Shown: piece after piece, positions 25,801 to 32,654 of the stretch | Layout: each line of letters begins with the position of its first letter | Position numbering within the stretch: the stretch's first letter is position 1 | Program-made: the position numbers and the translations under genes | Notes under the pieces: generated by a model | The model's input: only the letters and a program-made list of their open reading frames with translations | What the model was told of the DNA's origin: nothing | Databases searched by the model: none | From: Cyanobacteriota bacterium | GTDB lineage: Bacteria > Cyanobacteriota > Cyanobacteriia > Cyanobacteriales > Microcoleaceae | DNA length: 47,263 nt | Assembly (NCBI GenBank): GCA_025362325.1 | Contig: JANYGO010000286.1 | Location: 1 to 47,263, forward strand | Direction of reading: 5' to 3'

Positions 25801-28768
25801 CGTATCGGTATCCAGAATCCATATCGCCTAACACCGCACAGTGGATAGAACCATAGTTTCCATACCCGAAACTAGATAGCGGCGCATTTCCGTATTTAAG
25901 AGAAAGTGTAACTATTTTAAAGGTCATCAGTGGGAACATATCGGGTGCTGCTATAAAAACAGCCGGACCCACATTCGTTAAAATCCTGATAGCCGCAATT
26001 TTATTAGCATCAGTCATTGGTGGCAACTCAGCTAAATCCTCAATCCGTTTGTTCCCCACAGCTAATTTTGTCCGTATTAGCCCCATCAAAATATTGAATT
26101 TATTTGGTTTTTGAGGGAGAGTGATTCCCAGCATTTTCAAAGCTTCTAGAGCTATATCTATCGAAGCTTGGGATTGATTTTGATTAAAGTAGAAAACAAC
26201 TTTTAGCTCGTAAACCTTAATTTTTTCTAGCAAATTTTTAGCGCGGGATATAATAACCTCTGATAGTTGGAACGCTCGCTCAAACTCGGTATTTATATAG
26301 GACGATTCTAGCGCTTCGGCATGGAGTTCCATAATTAAATCGTAGTGACTCTGCCAAGCTCGATCTGGCAGAAGTTCTAGACCTGTATTAAAATATTTGA
26401 ATGCAGCTTCATAAGCTGCTGAACTTTTAGCTTTCTTACCAGCTATCAGATTAAAGTTAGCTAGTTCATCTCGCTTTGACTGAGTGGTGATGAATTCCAC
26501 CCCGATATTGAGTTGGTTGACAATATCAAAGATATTTTCTGCTATTTCCGATACCGTAGGGGCGGTGCCCCCGTGCCCGCCCTTTTGCTTGTGCAGTAGC
26601 AGATACCCAATTTTTAGGTGGGTTTGTTTTTTCTGCGAGTCGGGGATCAGAGAATAGGCGGCTTGCTGTACGCGATCGTGCAAAAACCTGTAAGATATTG
26701 AGGATTGAGCGCGACTCGCAACTCCATCCCCATCGGATTGTCGCTCGGAGTCGCTTTCCTCAACCAAGGGAATTTTGTAAGCATCGCTCATTGGCAGAAT
26801 TAAACCAGCTTGAAGCGCATCCCATAAATCAGCCGCCGTTTCTGATACCGATTTTCCCCTGACAATTGCCAAATTTTCTAAACGAAAACGGTTGCCCGTA
26901 CAAGCAGCTAATTTTAAGACTTGCTGCGTCTCCTCCGGCAGTTTTTGAAGATTCCGAGCAACTAATTCAACGACACTGTAATCTGCAATGCCAGCGGTTT
27001 CAATTTCTCTGATGTCCCACTGCCACGCACCCAGAGTGAAATCAAATGTTAACAGCTTTTCTGAGTGCATGGTTGAGAGCAGTTGAGTTATAAAAAATGG
27101 ATTTCCGCCCGTCTTACTCAAAATCAACTCTGCCAGGGAGTTTAACTTTTCGGTTTCATTCCCCAAAGTATCGCGCACTAGCTGCATGACGCTGGTAAAC
27201 TCTAAACATGGGAGGATAATGTTCTGCACCGCTGCACCCATCTGTTGAATTTTTTCCACAGTTTGAACCAACGGATGAGTCGAATTGACTTCATTATCTC
27301 GATAGGCTCCTATCAGCAAAAAATATCTGGTATCCAAGTCTGTTACCAGTTCCTGAAGCAATTTTAAGGAAGCTAAATCGGCCCACTGCAAATCATCCAG
27401 AAAGAGAACTAGGGGGTGTTCAGATTGGGCAAACACATTCAGGAATTCTTTGAACAATCGATTAAAGCGATTTTGAGATTCAGTCGGCCCCAATTGGGGA
27501 ACAGCAGGCTGCGAACCAATTATTAGTTCGACAGAAGGAACGACATCAATAATAATTGCACCGTTTTGACCTAGCCGCGACAAGAGATTTTCTTTCCAAA
27601 TTGCCAACTCTGGTGAGCTTTTTGTTAATAATTGCTGTATTAATGACTCAAACGCTTGAGTCATTGCTGCATAAGGAATATCCCGCTTAAATTGGTCAAA
27701 CTTGCCAGCAATAAAATAACCCCGCTGCTTGACAATTGGTTTGTGAATTTCACTGACTACTGAGGTTTTACCGATGCCTGAGTAACCGCTAACCAACACC
27801 ATCTCTGTTTTCCCACAACTGACTCGCTCGAATGATGCCATCAAATTAGTGACTTCTTGTGTGCGGCCGTAGAGTTTTTGGGCAATCAAAAATTGACCTG
27901 ATTTATCAATTTTCCCCGGAATAAAACTTTCTATTTTGCCAGTAGTTTGTAACTGATTAAGACAAGTTTCTAGGTCGGCTTTTACTCCGAAGGCACTTTG
28001 ATATCGGTCTTCGGCATTTTTAGCTAATAGTTTCATGACAATGGATGAAACCATCTGCGGGACTTCGTTATTTAGTTGATGGGGAGGAACAGGCGCCACC
28101 GCAATGTGGCTGTGAATTAATTCTAGGGGGTCGGTTGAGTTAAAGGGCAACTCTCCTGTCAGCATTTCATAAAAGGTGATGCCTAGAGAGTACAAGTCTG
28201 TTCGGTAGTCGAGGTCGCGGTTCATCCGACCAGTTTGCTCTGGGGATATATAGGCTAGAGTGCCTTCTAGTACGGTGGTATTGCTATTTTGGTGAACTTC
28301 TCTAGATAGGCGTGTTGCCATGCTAAAGTCGGTAATTTTTACTTTTTCAAAATCTGGGGATATGATAATATTTGAGGGTTTAATATCTTTATGAATAATC
28401 TGGTTTTGATGCACTTTTCCGAGAGTTTGAGCTACTTGAATAGCCAGCGGCAAAAACTTCTGGATTTTGATACTTTTACCCGCGAGATGGTGTCTGAGAG
28501 ATTGACCGCCGCAATCTTCTAAGATCAGAGCGAAACTGTTTTTATATTTTTCTAAGCTATGGGGTTTGACAATCCCTTCGAGTTTGAGATCGGAGCTAAT
28601 TTTGTATTCATGTCTCAAGCGGGTAATTTGTTCTATTGTGGGATACTCGGTATTGAGTATTTTAACGATCGCAGGCGATCGATCTGACTCTCTGACTGCG
28701 CGATAAATGATGGACTTCACACCAAGTTGAACAACTTCTGTGATTTTGTAACCGGGAAGTGAATTCAT
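22790..28768 (-). CDS. Giant hybrid Ser/Thr kinase - AAA ATPase - GAF - PAS - histidine kinase
   Basis: A 1992-residue protein starting at ATG 28768 (MNSLPGYKI); an upstream in-frame codon would add an unlikely 24 residues. Order: Ser/Thr kinase ~1-270 (HKDIKPSN catalytic loop 126-133; DFS instead of DFG at 147-149; SPEQTGRMNRDLDYRTDLYSLG), predicted ATPase with Walker A GYSGIGKT 328-335 and LVLFLDDLQWAD, long TPR-like helical region, GAF ~1390-1540, coiled coil, PAS (HLGNWEFDLKTDRLAWS), HisKA with H1711 in GVAHEINNP, HATPase NNGPGMTEE, DPFFTTK and GTGLGLS. It is of the dual-kinase type found in filamentous cyanobacteria. The signal and response regulator are unknown. Two repeat-derived pieces: an in-frame insert near 26560-26590 (KGGHGGTAP) and the last ~18 residues. 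Confidence 0.93.
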   Translation of the reverse strand: MNSLPGYKITEVVQLGVKSIIYRAVRESDRSPAIVKILNTEYPTIEQITRLRHEYKISSDLKLEGIVKPHSLEKYKNSFALILEDCGGQSLRHHLAGKSIKIQKFLPLAIQVAQTLGKVHQNQIIHKDIKPSNIIISPDFEKVKITDFSMATRLSREVHQNSNTTVLEGTLAYISPEQTGRMNRDLDYRTDLYSLGITFYEMLTGELPFNSTDPLELIHSHIAVAPVPPHQLNNEVPQMVSSIVMKLLAKNAEDRYQSAFGVKADLETCLNQLQTTGKIESFIPGKIDKSGQFLIAQKLYGRTQEVTNLMASFERVSCGKTEMVLVSGYSGIGKTSVVSEIHKPIVKQRGYFIAGKFDQFKRDIPYAAMTQAFESLIQQLLTKSSPELAIWKENLLSRLGQNGAIIIDVVPSVELIIGSQPAVPQLGPTESQNRFNRLFKEFLNVFAQSEHPLVLFLDDLQWADLASLKLLQELVTDLDTRYFLLIGAYRDNEVNSTHPLVQTVEKIQQMGAAVQNIILPCLEFTSVMQLVRDTLGNETEKLNSLAELILSKTGGNPFFITQLLSTMHSEKLLTFDFTLGAWQWDIREIETAGIADYSVVELVARNLQKLPEETQQVLKLAACTGNRFRLENLAIVRGKSVSETAADLWDALQAGLILPMSDAYKIPLVEESDSERQSDGDGVASRAQSSISYRFLHDRVQQAAYSLIPDSQKKQTHLKIGYLLLHKQKGGHGGTAPTVSEIAENIFDIVNQLNIGVEFITTQSKRDELANFNLIAGKKAKSSAAYEAAFKYFNTGLELLPDRAWQSHYDLIMELHAEALESSYINTEFERAFQLSEVIISRAKNLLEKIKVYELKVVFYFNQNQSQASIDIALEALKMLGITLPQKPNKFNILMGLIRTKLAVGNKRIEDLAELPPMTDANKIAAIRILTNVGPAVFIAAPDMFPLMTFKIVTLSLKYGNAPLSSFGYGNYGSIHCAVLGDMDSGYRYGQMAQALLERFHTNLHNSQISVIFNGFIRHWSDGGKASFTGLIDGIQSGLETGDVNNACYCASFYSNYILLSGEPLDSVETQQSQYIQMLVNYQNKFMIYQARVGAQVVLNLQDKTANPCLLIGEQFNEKTMLPTLKETQNNLAIFVVYLSKLWLNYLFKDYAKSAENAIAASNYSEAVMSSMYVPIHNLYYSLALLALYPTASKSEQKKHLKKVASLQKKMKHWALNSPGNYQHKYDLVEAEKARVLGQYEKAAMYYDRAVKGASENEYIHEAALANERAAEFYWANGRNKVAQTYLIDAYYGYIHWGATAKVKHLESEYPLVFPAASAAKSRADEMIVSTTSSTTSGSHNSLLDLTTVVKASQALASEIVLDKLLEKLMKMMIENAGAQKGFLLMPKEGKLLIQAAASVESSDVAVEQCPRVDAAEVLPITVINYVERTRSEVVLSDAANEGLFTLDFYIKKHQVKSALCTPILNQSKLVGILYLENNLTTEAFSPTRLEVLKILSSQAAISLENAVLVANLSAAKEQLEDYSRTLEVRVEERTQELKTKEAKLQEAQKLAHLGNWEFDLKTDRLAWSEEVFRIFGLDPELPEPTLLEYRKQIYSDDLELWLERVEKIIQLGKPCEFELRILRSDGALRYIFVKAQAIYNAGNVIKLFGTLQEITERKLAEDALRLSEGQLREKAAQLEVTLGELRSTQTQLIQTEKMSSLGQLVAGVAHEINNPINFIYGNVLHTSEYSSDLLRLIELYQQSYPNPTPEIVAETEDIDLSFIQEDLPKMLQSMQVGVDRVRNIVLSLRNFSRLDEADMKPVDIHSGIDSTLLILQHRLKKDALGHGIEVVKEYGELPKVSCYASGLNQVFMNVLSNAIDAVELGVEIDEKTARLENPLSPIFEPKIVIRTEVCDRNFVRISIANNGPGMTEEVRSRVFDPFFTTKAVGKGTGLGLSISYQIVVEKHGGKLMCISSPNQGAEFAIEIPVQPKNTGRMEFASIQTLTRLRAG

Positions 28769-29176
28769 GGTTTTTATTCTCTGACTAAGTGTTGGGTTAA
28801 TATCGTGTTTGATGTCGATCGGGCGGCGGGGCGGCGGCACTTAAGTATTTTTAATTAAGCGTGTATTTCTAAATACATGAAAAATTAAGTAATTACTCGG
28901 TTTTTTTGAGGAAGTAGATGCGTAAAGGTTTAGGGGGTGTGAACTGGCTGAGGACAGCATATCTGGTTTGGAGCTCCGGCTGATGTGTACTGTTTGACAC
29001 TTCACTCTGTAAACAACCATATTATTGTAACAAACTCGGTGATGTCGATCGCACATATCAGTGACAAATCCTGATGAATTCAATGTTTAGCTCTAGGTTT
29101 CAGCCTTTTTCCCCAGAAGCAAGGGGAAGCCCTGGGCTTGAAAATGTAGGTTTTGGCGATCGAGAACACAATTTAA

Positions 29177-29192
29177 CGTGATGTAAATCACA
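29177..29192 (+). promoter_or_regulatory. CRP-like operator
   Basis: CGTGA-TGTAAA-TCACA matches the TGTGA-N6-TCACA consensus of CRP-family regulators at nine of ten positions. It is centred about 37 bases before a TATAAT, as expected for an activator site near -40 to -47. A half-site (GATATCACA) follows at ~29205. Confidence 0.5.
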
Positions 29193-29218
29193 AAATATTC
29201 TGATTGATATCACAATTA

Positions 29219-29224
29219 TATAAT
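29219..29224 (+). promoter_or_regulatory. Putative -10 box for the HDO-like gene
   Basis: A perfect TATAAT 42 bases before the ATG at 29266. No convincing -35 box, in keeping with activator dependence on the CRP-like site upstream. Confidence 0.45.
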
Positions 29225-29265
29225 GATGAAGTTGTTAAAGTTATTCGATAATCAGGTGCAACACA

Positions 29266-30009
29266 ATGGAAGAAGTCCTAGCATTGATTGAAAAGAAGAA
29301 GCAAGAATTTGCTAAATCTGGGCTATTTGAGTTGATGCGAGACCAAAGTATAGACCCAAGACAACGCCTAGCTTTCGCTCCCTGCGTTGCTCCTTTCGTA
29401 ATGAGTTTTGGTGAATTCAATAAATATGTTTTCCGAGAAGAACCAACCAACGATCCTATTCAGGAAATAATTAATAAACACAGTTATGAAGACGATCATC
29501 ACTGGTTGTGGTTTCTGGAAGATTTGGAAACACTGGGTATTAACAGAACGCTGAAGTTCAGTGATGCTTTGAATTTTGTTTGGAGCGAAGAAACAAAGGC
29601 TTCACGGTGGGTAACATATCAAATTTTTCGATACGCTTGTGGAGCCAGTCCGATCTCGAAGTTAGCTATCATGGAAGTAATAGAAGCAACTGGTAATGTG
29701 TTCTTTTCAACAGCAGCACCAGTTGCTCAAGAACTCCGAACAATTACCCAAAAGGAGCTTCTTTATTTTGGTTATTTTCATTTAGACGTAGAAAATAGCC
29801 ACAGTAAGGATTTATCTCAGAAGAGGGCATTGATTGAAAACATACAACTGACTATTGAGAGCCGTCAAGAAGCTTTTGAGATAGTTGAGAATTTGTTTGA
29901 AGTTTTCACGAAACTGACGGATGAGCTTCTGGTTCATGCGAAAACCCATAGCTTTGACCAACCTTTTGCGGAACCCCGCGAGATTTTGCAACCTTTAAAA
30001 GTTGCGTAG
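29266..30009 (+). CDS. Heme-oxygenase-like (HDO/TenA-fold) putative diiron enzyme
   Basis: A 247-residue, largely helical protein. Conserved-looking metal ligands: E75 and H78 in SYEDDHHWLWFLEDLE, E137 and E140 in SKLAIMEVIEATGN, and H172, E176, H179 in YFGYFHLDVENSH. The H-x3-E/D-x2-H spacing in the last helix plus an ExxH helix is the pattern I associate with heme-oxygenase-like diiron oxidases/oxygenases. PqqC and TenA relatives share the fold, so a cofactor-free oxidase remains possible. These enzymes cleave, desaturate or hydroxylate small or peptide substrates. It lies 84 bases before a repeat-containing peptide gene and shares its strand, which suggests the peptide is its substrate. 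No RBS beyond CAGGTG. Specific function is inference. Confidence 0.65.
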   Translation: MEEVLALIEKKKQEFAKSGLFELMRDQSIDPRQRLAFAPCVAPFVMSFGEFNKYVFREEPTNDPIQEIINKHSYEDDHHWLWFLEDLETLGINRTLKFSDALNFVWSEETKASRWVTYQIFRYACGASPISKLAIMEVIEATGNVFFSTAAPVAQELRTITQKELLYFGYFHLDVENSHSKDLSQKRALIENIQLTIESRQEAFEIVENLFEVFTKLTDELLVHAKTHSFDQPFAEPREILQPLKVA

Positions 30010-30093
30010 CTTACGAGATGTAAACTTTTCAAATTTTATAACCAGACAAGTCTTAGAATAAGATCAAATTCATTACTTAGAAGGAGACGCATC

Positions 30094-30282
30094 ATGTCAC
30101 AATCTAACAGTAATTCTTCAATAGCGCTCGATAATCTGGATATAGCTCACACTTGGACTGAGAATTTGGATATTTCTCATACTTGGACTGAGAATTTGGA
30201 TATAGCTCATACTTGGACTGAGAATTTGGATATTTCCCACACTTCTCAAATACCTGAAGATGAGAAACTAGCAGTCGGATAA
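30094..30282 (+). CDS. Repeat-containing small peptide, candidate multi-core RiPP precursor
   Basis: A 62-residue peptide with a strong AAGGAG seven bases before ATG 30094. A 13-residue Ser/Asn-rich lead is followed by three perfect 10-residue units NLDI[A/S]HTWTE (N14-E43) and a partial fourth (NLDISHT, 44-50), then SQIPEDEKLAVG. The Ala/Ser position alternates A-S-A-S. Each unit offers His, Thr and one Trp (W21, W31, W41). There is no signal peptide, no Cys and no membrane segment, and it is overall acidic. Short, repeated, and flanked by an HDO-like enzyme and a flavin-dependent halogenase-like enzyme, it fits a ribosomally made, modified peptide precursor. I do not recognise a known precursor family. 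It could instead be a scaffold or binding peptide. Confidence 0.75.
   Translation: MSQSNSNSSIALDNLDIAHTWTENLDISHTWTENLDIAHTWTENLDISHTSQIPEDEKLAVG
30133..30243 (+). repeat. 30-bp tandem repeat in the peptide gene
   Basis: Three full 30-base units plus a 21-base partial. Units 1 and 3 share GATATAGCTCA and units 2 and 4 share GATATTTC-C-CA, so the array is best read as a duplicated 60-base pair of units. Confidence 0.9.
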
Positions 30283-30300
30283 AACCTGTTGCAAATAAAG

Positions 30301-30327
30301 TTCAGCCTCGGAATGAGCGAGGCTGAA
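30301..30327 (+). terminator. Hairpin between the peptide and halogenase-like genes
   Basis: TTCAGCCTCG and CGAGGCTGAA form a perfect 10-bp stem with a seven-base loop, 18 bases after the peptide stop. Only a weak AATAATTAG follows, so it may be a partial terminator or an mRNA 3'-end stabiliser that keeps peptide transcripts in excess. Confidence 0.7.
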
Positions 30328-30551
30328 TAATTAGTCGATCGCGAAAGAGTTATTTTCATCGGACATCGCTTCATGTTCTGATTGAACCTTCGGGATTAAT
30401 CTTTGACTATCCATTTTTAATTTTAGTTAGGTACATTCCAAGTCTTTCTAGGGAAAAAGCGGCGATCGCACTTTCTGGAAATATGGCTTGGTGCGCGATC
30501 GCCCGATGTTTTGTCAATGTCCAAAATTAGCATCTACTACCTTTATTTCCT

Positions 30552-32258
30552 ATGAGCCATTACGACGTTGTTATTGTTGGCGGCGGCCCCGCTGGGAGCA
30601 CTGCTGGTACTCTTCTCAAGAAGTACAATCCCAATCTAAGTGTGCTAATCCTAGAGAAAGAAAAGTTTCCTCGCGATCATGTTGGGGAAAGTCAATTGCC
30701 TCAAATTAGTGATGTGCTTCAGGAAATGGGATGTTGGGACAAAGTAGAAGCTGGCAACTTCCCGATTAAGATTGGTGGAATCTATCGCTGGGGAACCGAT
30801 CCACAGCCTTGGGATTTTAATTTCGTTAAGCCGGAATTGTTTAAAGATGAACAGCGGCCTGCTAAATTTGAGGGACAGAGACGGCAAACTGCTTTCCAAG
30901 TCGATCGCGCAAAATATGATGAAATTTTGCTGCGCCACGCCGAAGAAATGGGATGTTTAGTCAGAGAAGAGACTGCGGTTGTTAAGGTAGATGTGGTGGG
31001 CGATCGGATTACGGGGCTGCACGTGCGATCGGCAGAACAAATAACCGCCCGCTACTACATCGATGCCTCCGGCCACATTGGCGTGCTGCGGCGAGCATTA
31101 GGAGTCGAGACACACAGCCCGACGCGGCTGCAAAATATCGCTATCTGGGACTACTGGACAAACGCTGAATGGGCAGAGACAATCGGCGTTGGCGGCACCC
31201 GGATACAGGTACTGAGTTTGAGTCACGGGTGGCTGTGGTTCATTCCCCTGGGCCCAACTCGCACCAGTATCGGCTTCGTTTGCCCAGCGGAACATTATAA
31301 GTCACTGAAAAAGCGACCAGAAGATATCTATACCGAAGCCCTCAATAGCGAACCTCGCATCAACAAGTTAATCGCTAATGCTACCAGCACGGGAAAGATT
31401 GAAACTACCAAAGATTGGTCATTTTTGGTCGATAAAACAGTAGGAGAAAATTGGTTTTTGGTGGGTGAAACTGCTGGTTTTGCTGACCCAATTTTATCGG
31501 CGGGCATGACTTTAGCTCATACTGGTGCCCGTGAATTGGCTTACACGATTTTGGCATTAGAGGAAGAGCAGCAGAAATACGATGGTAATTGGCTTAAATC
31601 TCAATACGATCACAATCAACGGAGCCGAGTTGAACAGCACATTCGTTTCGCTGATTATTGGTACGCTGCTAACGGTCAATTCACTGATTTACACGAACAT
31701 TCAAGGGAAATCGCGCGGGATGCTGGGTTGAACTTAAGCCCGGAAACAGCTTTTCGATGGTTGGCTCAAGGGGGATTTACCAATGATATTTTGGGTCAAG
31801 CGGTGATTGCTGGATTTGATTTGGGTTCGATGAAACAGGTGATGCAGCGCTTTTCAAAGGAGGAGGTTCCTTGGCTACTTTCGGCGTACAATATATTTCA
31901 GCTAGACCTAGTGGATGCTGATATTGAGTTTGTAGCTGTTTATAATGCTGGTGAAATTAACAGGATCAAGTGTTACGTTAAGAACGGTCAGCGGTTGCCT
32001 GTTACAGGTTTCTATGGTTTGCTGATTGATATTTTGGGCCGCACTGATTGCATTGAACAAATTTATCGGCAGTTGGTTTTGGTGTTTAGGGAGCGTTTCT
32101 CTGTGCAACACGCTCAGGTAGCACTTCATCAAGCCCTTGGCTGTTTGGAGGTGATGGTGAGTTCTGGTATTGTTAAGGCGATGTTGAACCCGGAGTTGTC
32201 TAAGTTGAATATTTCTATACCTATTGAAGGTGAATTAATTCACACTCACAGGGATTAG
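30552..32258 (+). CDS. Flavin-dependent halogenase-like FAD protein (tryptophan halogenase family)
   Basis: A 568-residue protein. FAD loop GGGPAG (10-15) opens the N-terminus. The halogenase motif WxWxIP is present as GWLWFIP (W227, W229, P232). FADPILSAG (F310, P313, S316, G318) fits the FxxPxxSxG motif. HVGESQLP and NFPIKIGGIYRWG (K73, a candidate for the catalytic Lys) match the PltA/CmlS-like branch. Active members use FADH2, O2 and halide to make a lysine-bound halogenating species; a reductase partner must come from elsewhere. The C-terminal ~200 residues are a helical, unassigned extension. Its position after the Trp-containing repeat peptide suggests that as substrate. A monooxygenase-type activity is the main alternative. 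Confidence 0.8.
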   Translation: MSHYDVVIVGGGPAGSTAGTLLKKYNPNLSVLILEKEKFPRDHVGESQLPQISDVLQEMGCWDKVEAGNFPIKIGGIYRWGTDPQPWDFNFVKPELFKDEQRPAKFEGQRRQTAFQVDRAKYDEILLRHAEEMGCLVREETAVVKVDVVGDRITGLHVRSAEQITARYYIDASGHIGVLRRALGVETHSPTRLQNIAIWDYWTNAEWAETIGVGGTRIQVLSLSHGWLWFIPLGPTRTSIGFVCPAEHYKSLKKRPEDIYTEALNSEPRINKLIANATSTGKIETTKDWSFLVDKTVGENWFLVGETAGFADPILSAGMTLAHTGARELAYTILALEEEQQKYDGNWLKSQYDHNQRSRVEQHIRFADYWYAANGQFTDLHEHSREIARDAGLNLSPETAFRWLAQGGFTNDILGQAVIAGFDLGSMKQVMQRFSKEEVPWLLSAYNIFQLDLVDADIEFVAVYNAGEINRIKCYVKNGQRLPVTGFYGLLIDILGRTDCIEQIYRQLVLVFRERFSVQHAQVALHQALGCLEVMVSSGIVKAMLNPELSKLNISIPIEGELIHTHRD

Positions 32259-32364
32259 AATTAACAAATTTTGGAAAATAAATTAATCCGAAATAGTTTT
32301 GAGTTCATCTTTTTGCAACTTTTCAGGTGAAATGAGCAATGGATGTCAATTAACTACAATTATT

Positions 32365-32416
32365 ACAAACTAAAAGTGTGAAATTGTAAACTTCCACCTT
32401 CACACTTTTAGTTTGT
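32365..32416 (+). terminator. Perfect 17-bp hairpin after the halogenase-like gene
   Basis: ACAAACTAAAAGTGTGA pairs perfectly with TCACACTTTTAGTTTGT across 18 bases, about 106 bases after the halogenase stop. It may end the transcript or be a dispersed palindrome; no long T run. Confidence 0.5.
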
Positions 32417-32607
32417 ACCAGTATTTTGTAGGGTGCGTCAGCCAGATAGTTGACCCAACTCAAAAATCTAGTTTCCGGGGCACCTTACGAGGAATAAACT
32501 AAATTATAAATTAGGCATACAATAATAGTAGATGTGATTCGTAAACAACCCGGTTTCTAACCACCCGTGCGTGAGTCCTATCAAGAAAAACATATCTGAA
32601 AATAAAC

Positions 32608-32645
32608 AAAAAAAAATCTGAAGCTGGAAACTTCCAACTTCAGAC
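32608..32645 (-). terminator. Rho-independent terminator of tRNA-Asn
   Basis: On the minus strand TCTGAAGTTGGAA pairs with TTCCAGCTTCAGA (one G-T pair) and is followed by nine T residues. It starts 10 bases after the tRNA 3' end. Confidence 0.85.
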
Positions 32646-32654
32646 TTTTACTAA

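Larger units (their letters stand above)
28769..29265. other. Divergent regulatory region between the kinase and the RiPP-like locus
   Basis: No credible gene; an 80-codon minus-strand frame has no family character. The right half is AT-rich and carries a CRP-like palindrome and a TATAAT box for the plus-strand gene (listed separately). The left half is the kinase leader. Confidence 0.55.
32259..32654. other. Spacer with two hairpins between the halogenase-like gene and tRNA-Asn
   Basis: No gene. A perfect 17-bp stem (32365-32381/32400-32416), a dispersed repeat copy at 32543-32580 and the tRNA terminator at 32608-32645 occupy it. A GGTGCGTC/GGGGCACC imperfect pair lies near 32433-32488. Confidence 0.6.

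Noticed and set aside
28841..29083. 80-codon minus-strand ORF upstream of the kinase
   Set aside because: No family features, biased composition and no ribosome-binding site; the region behaves as a leader.
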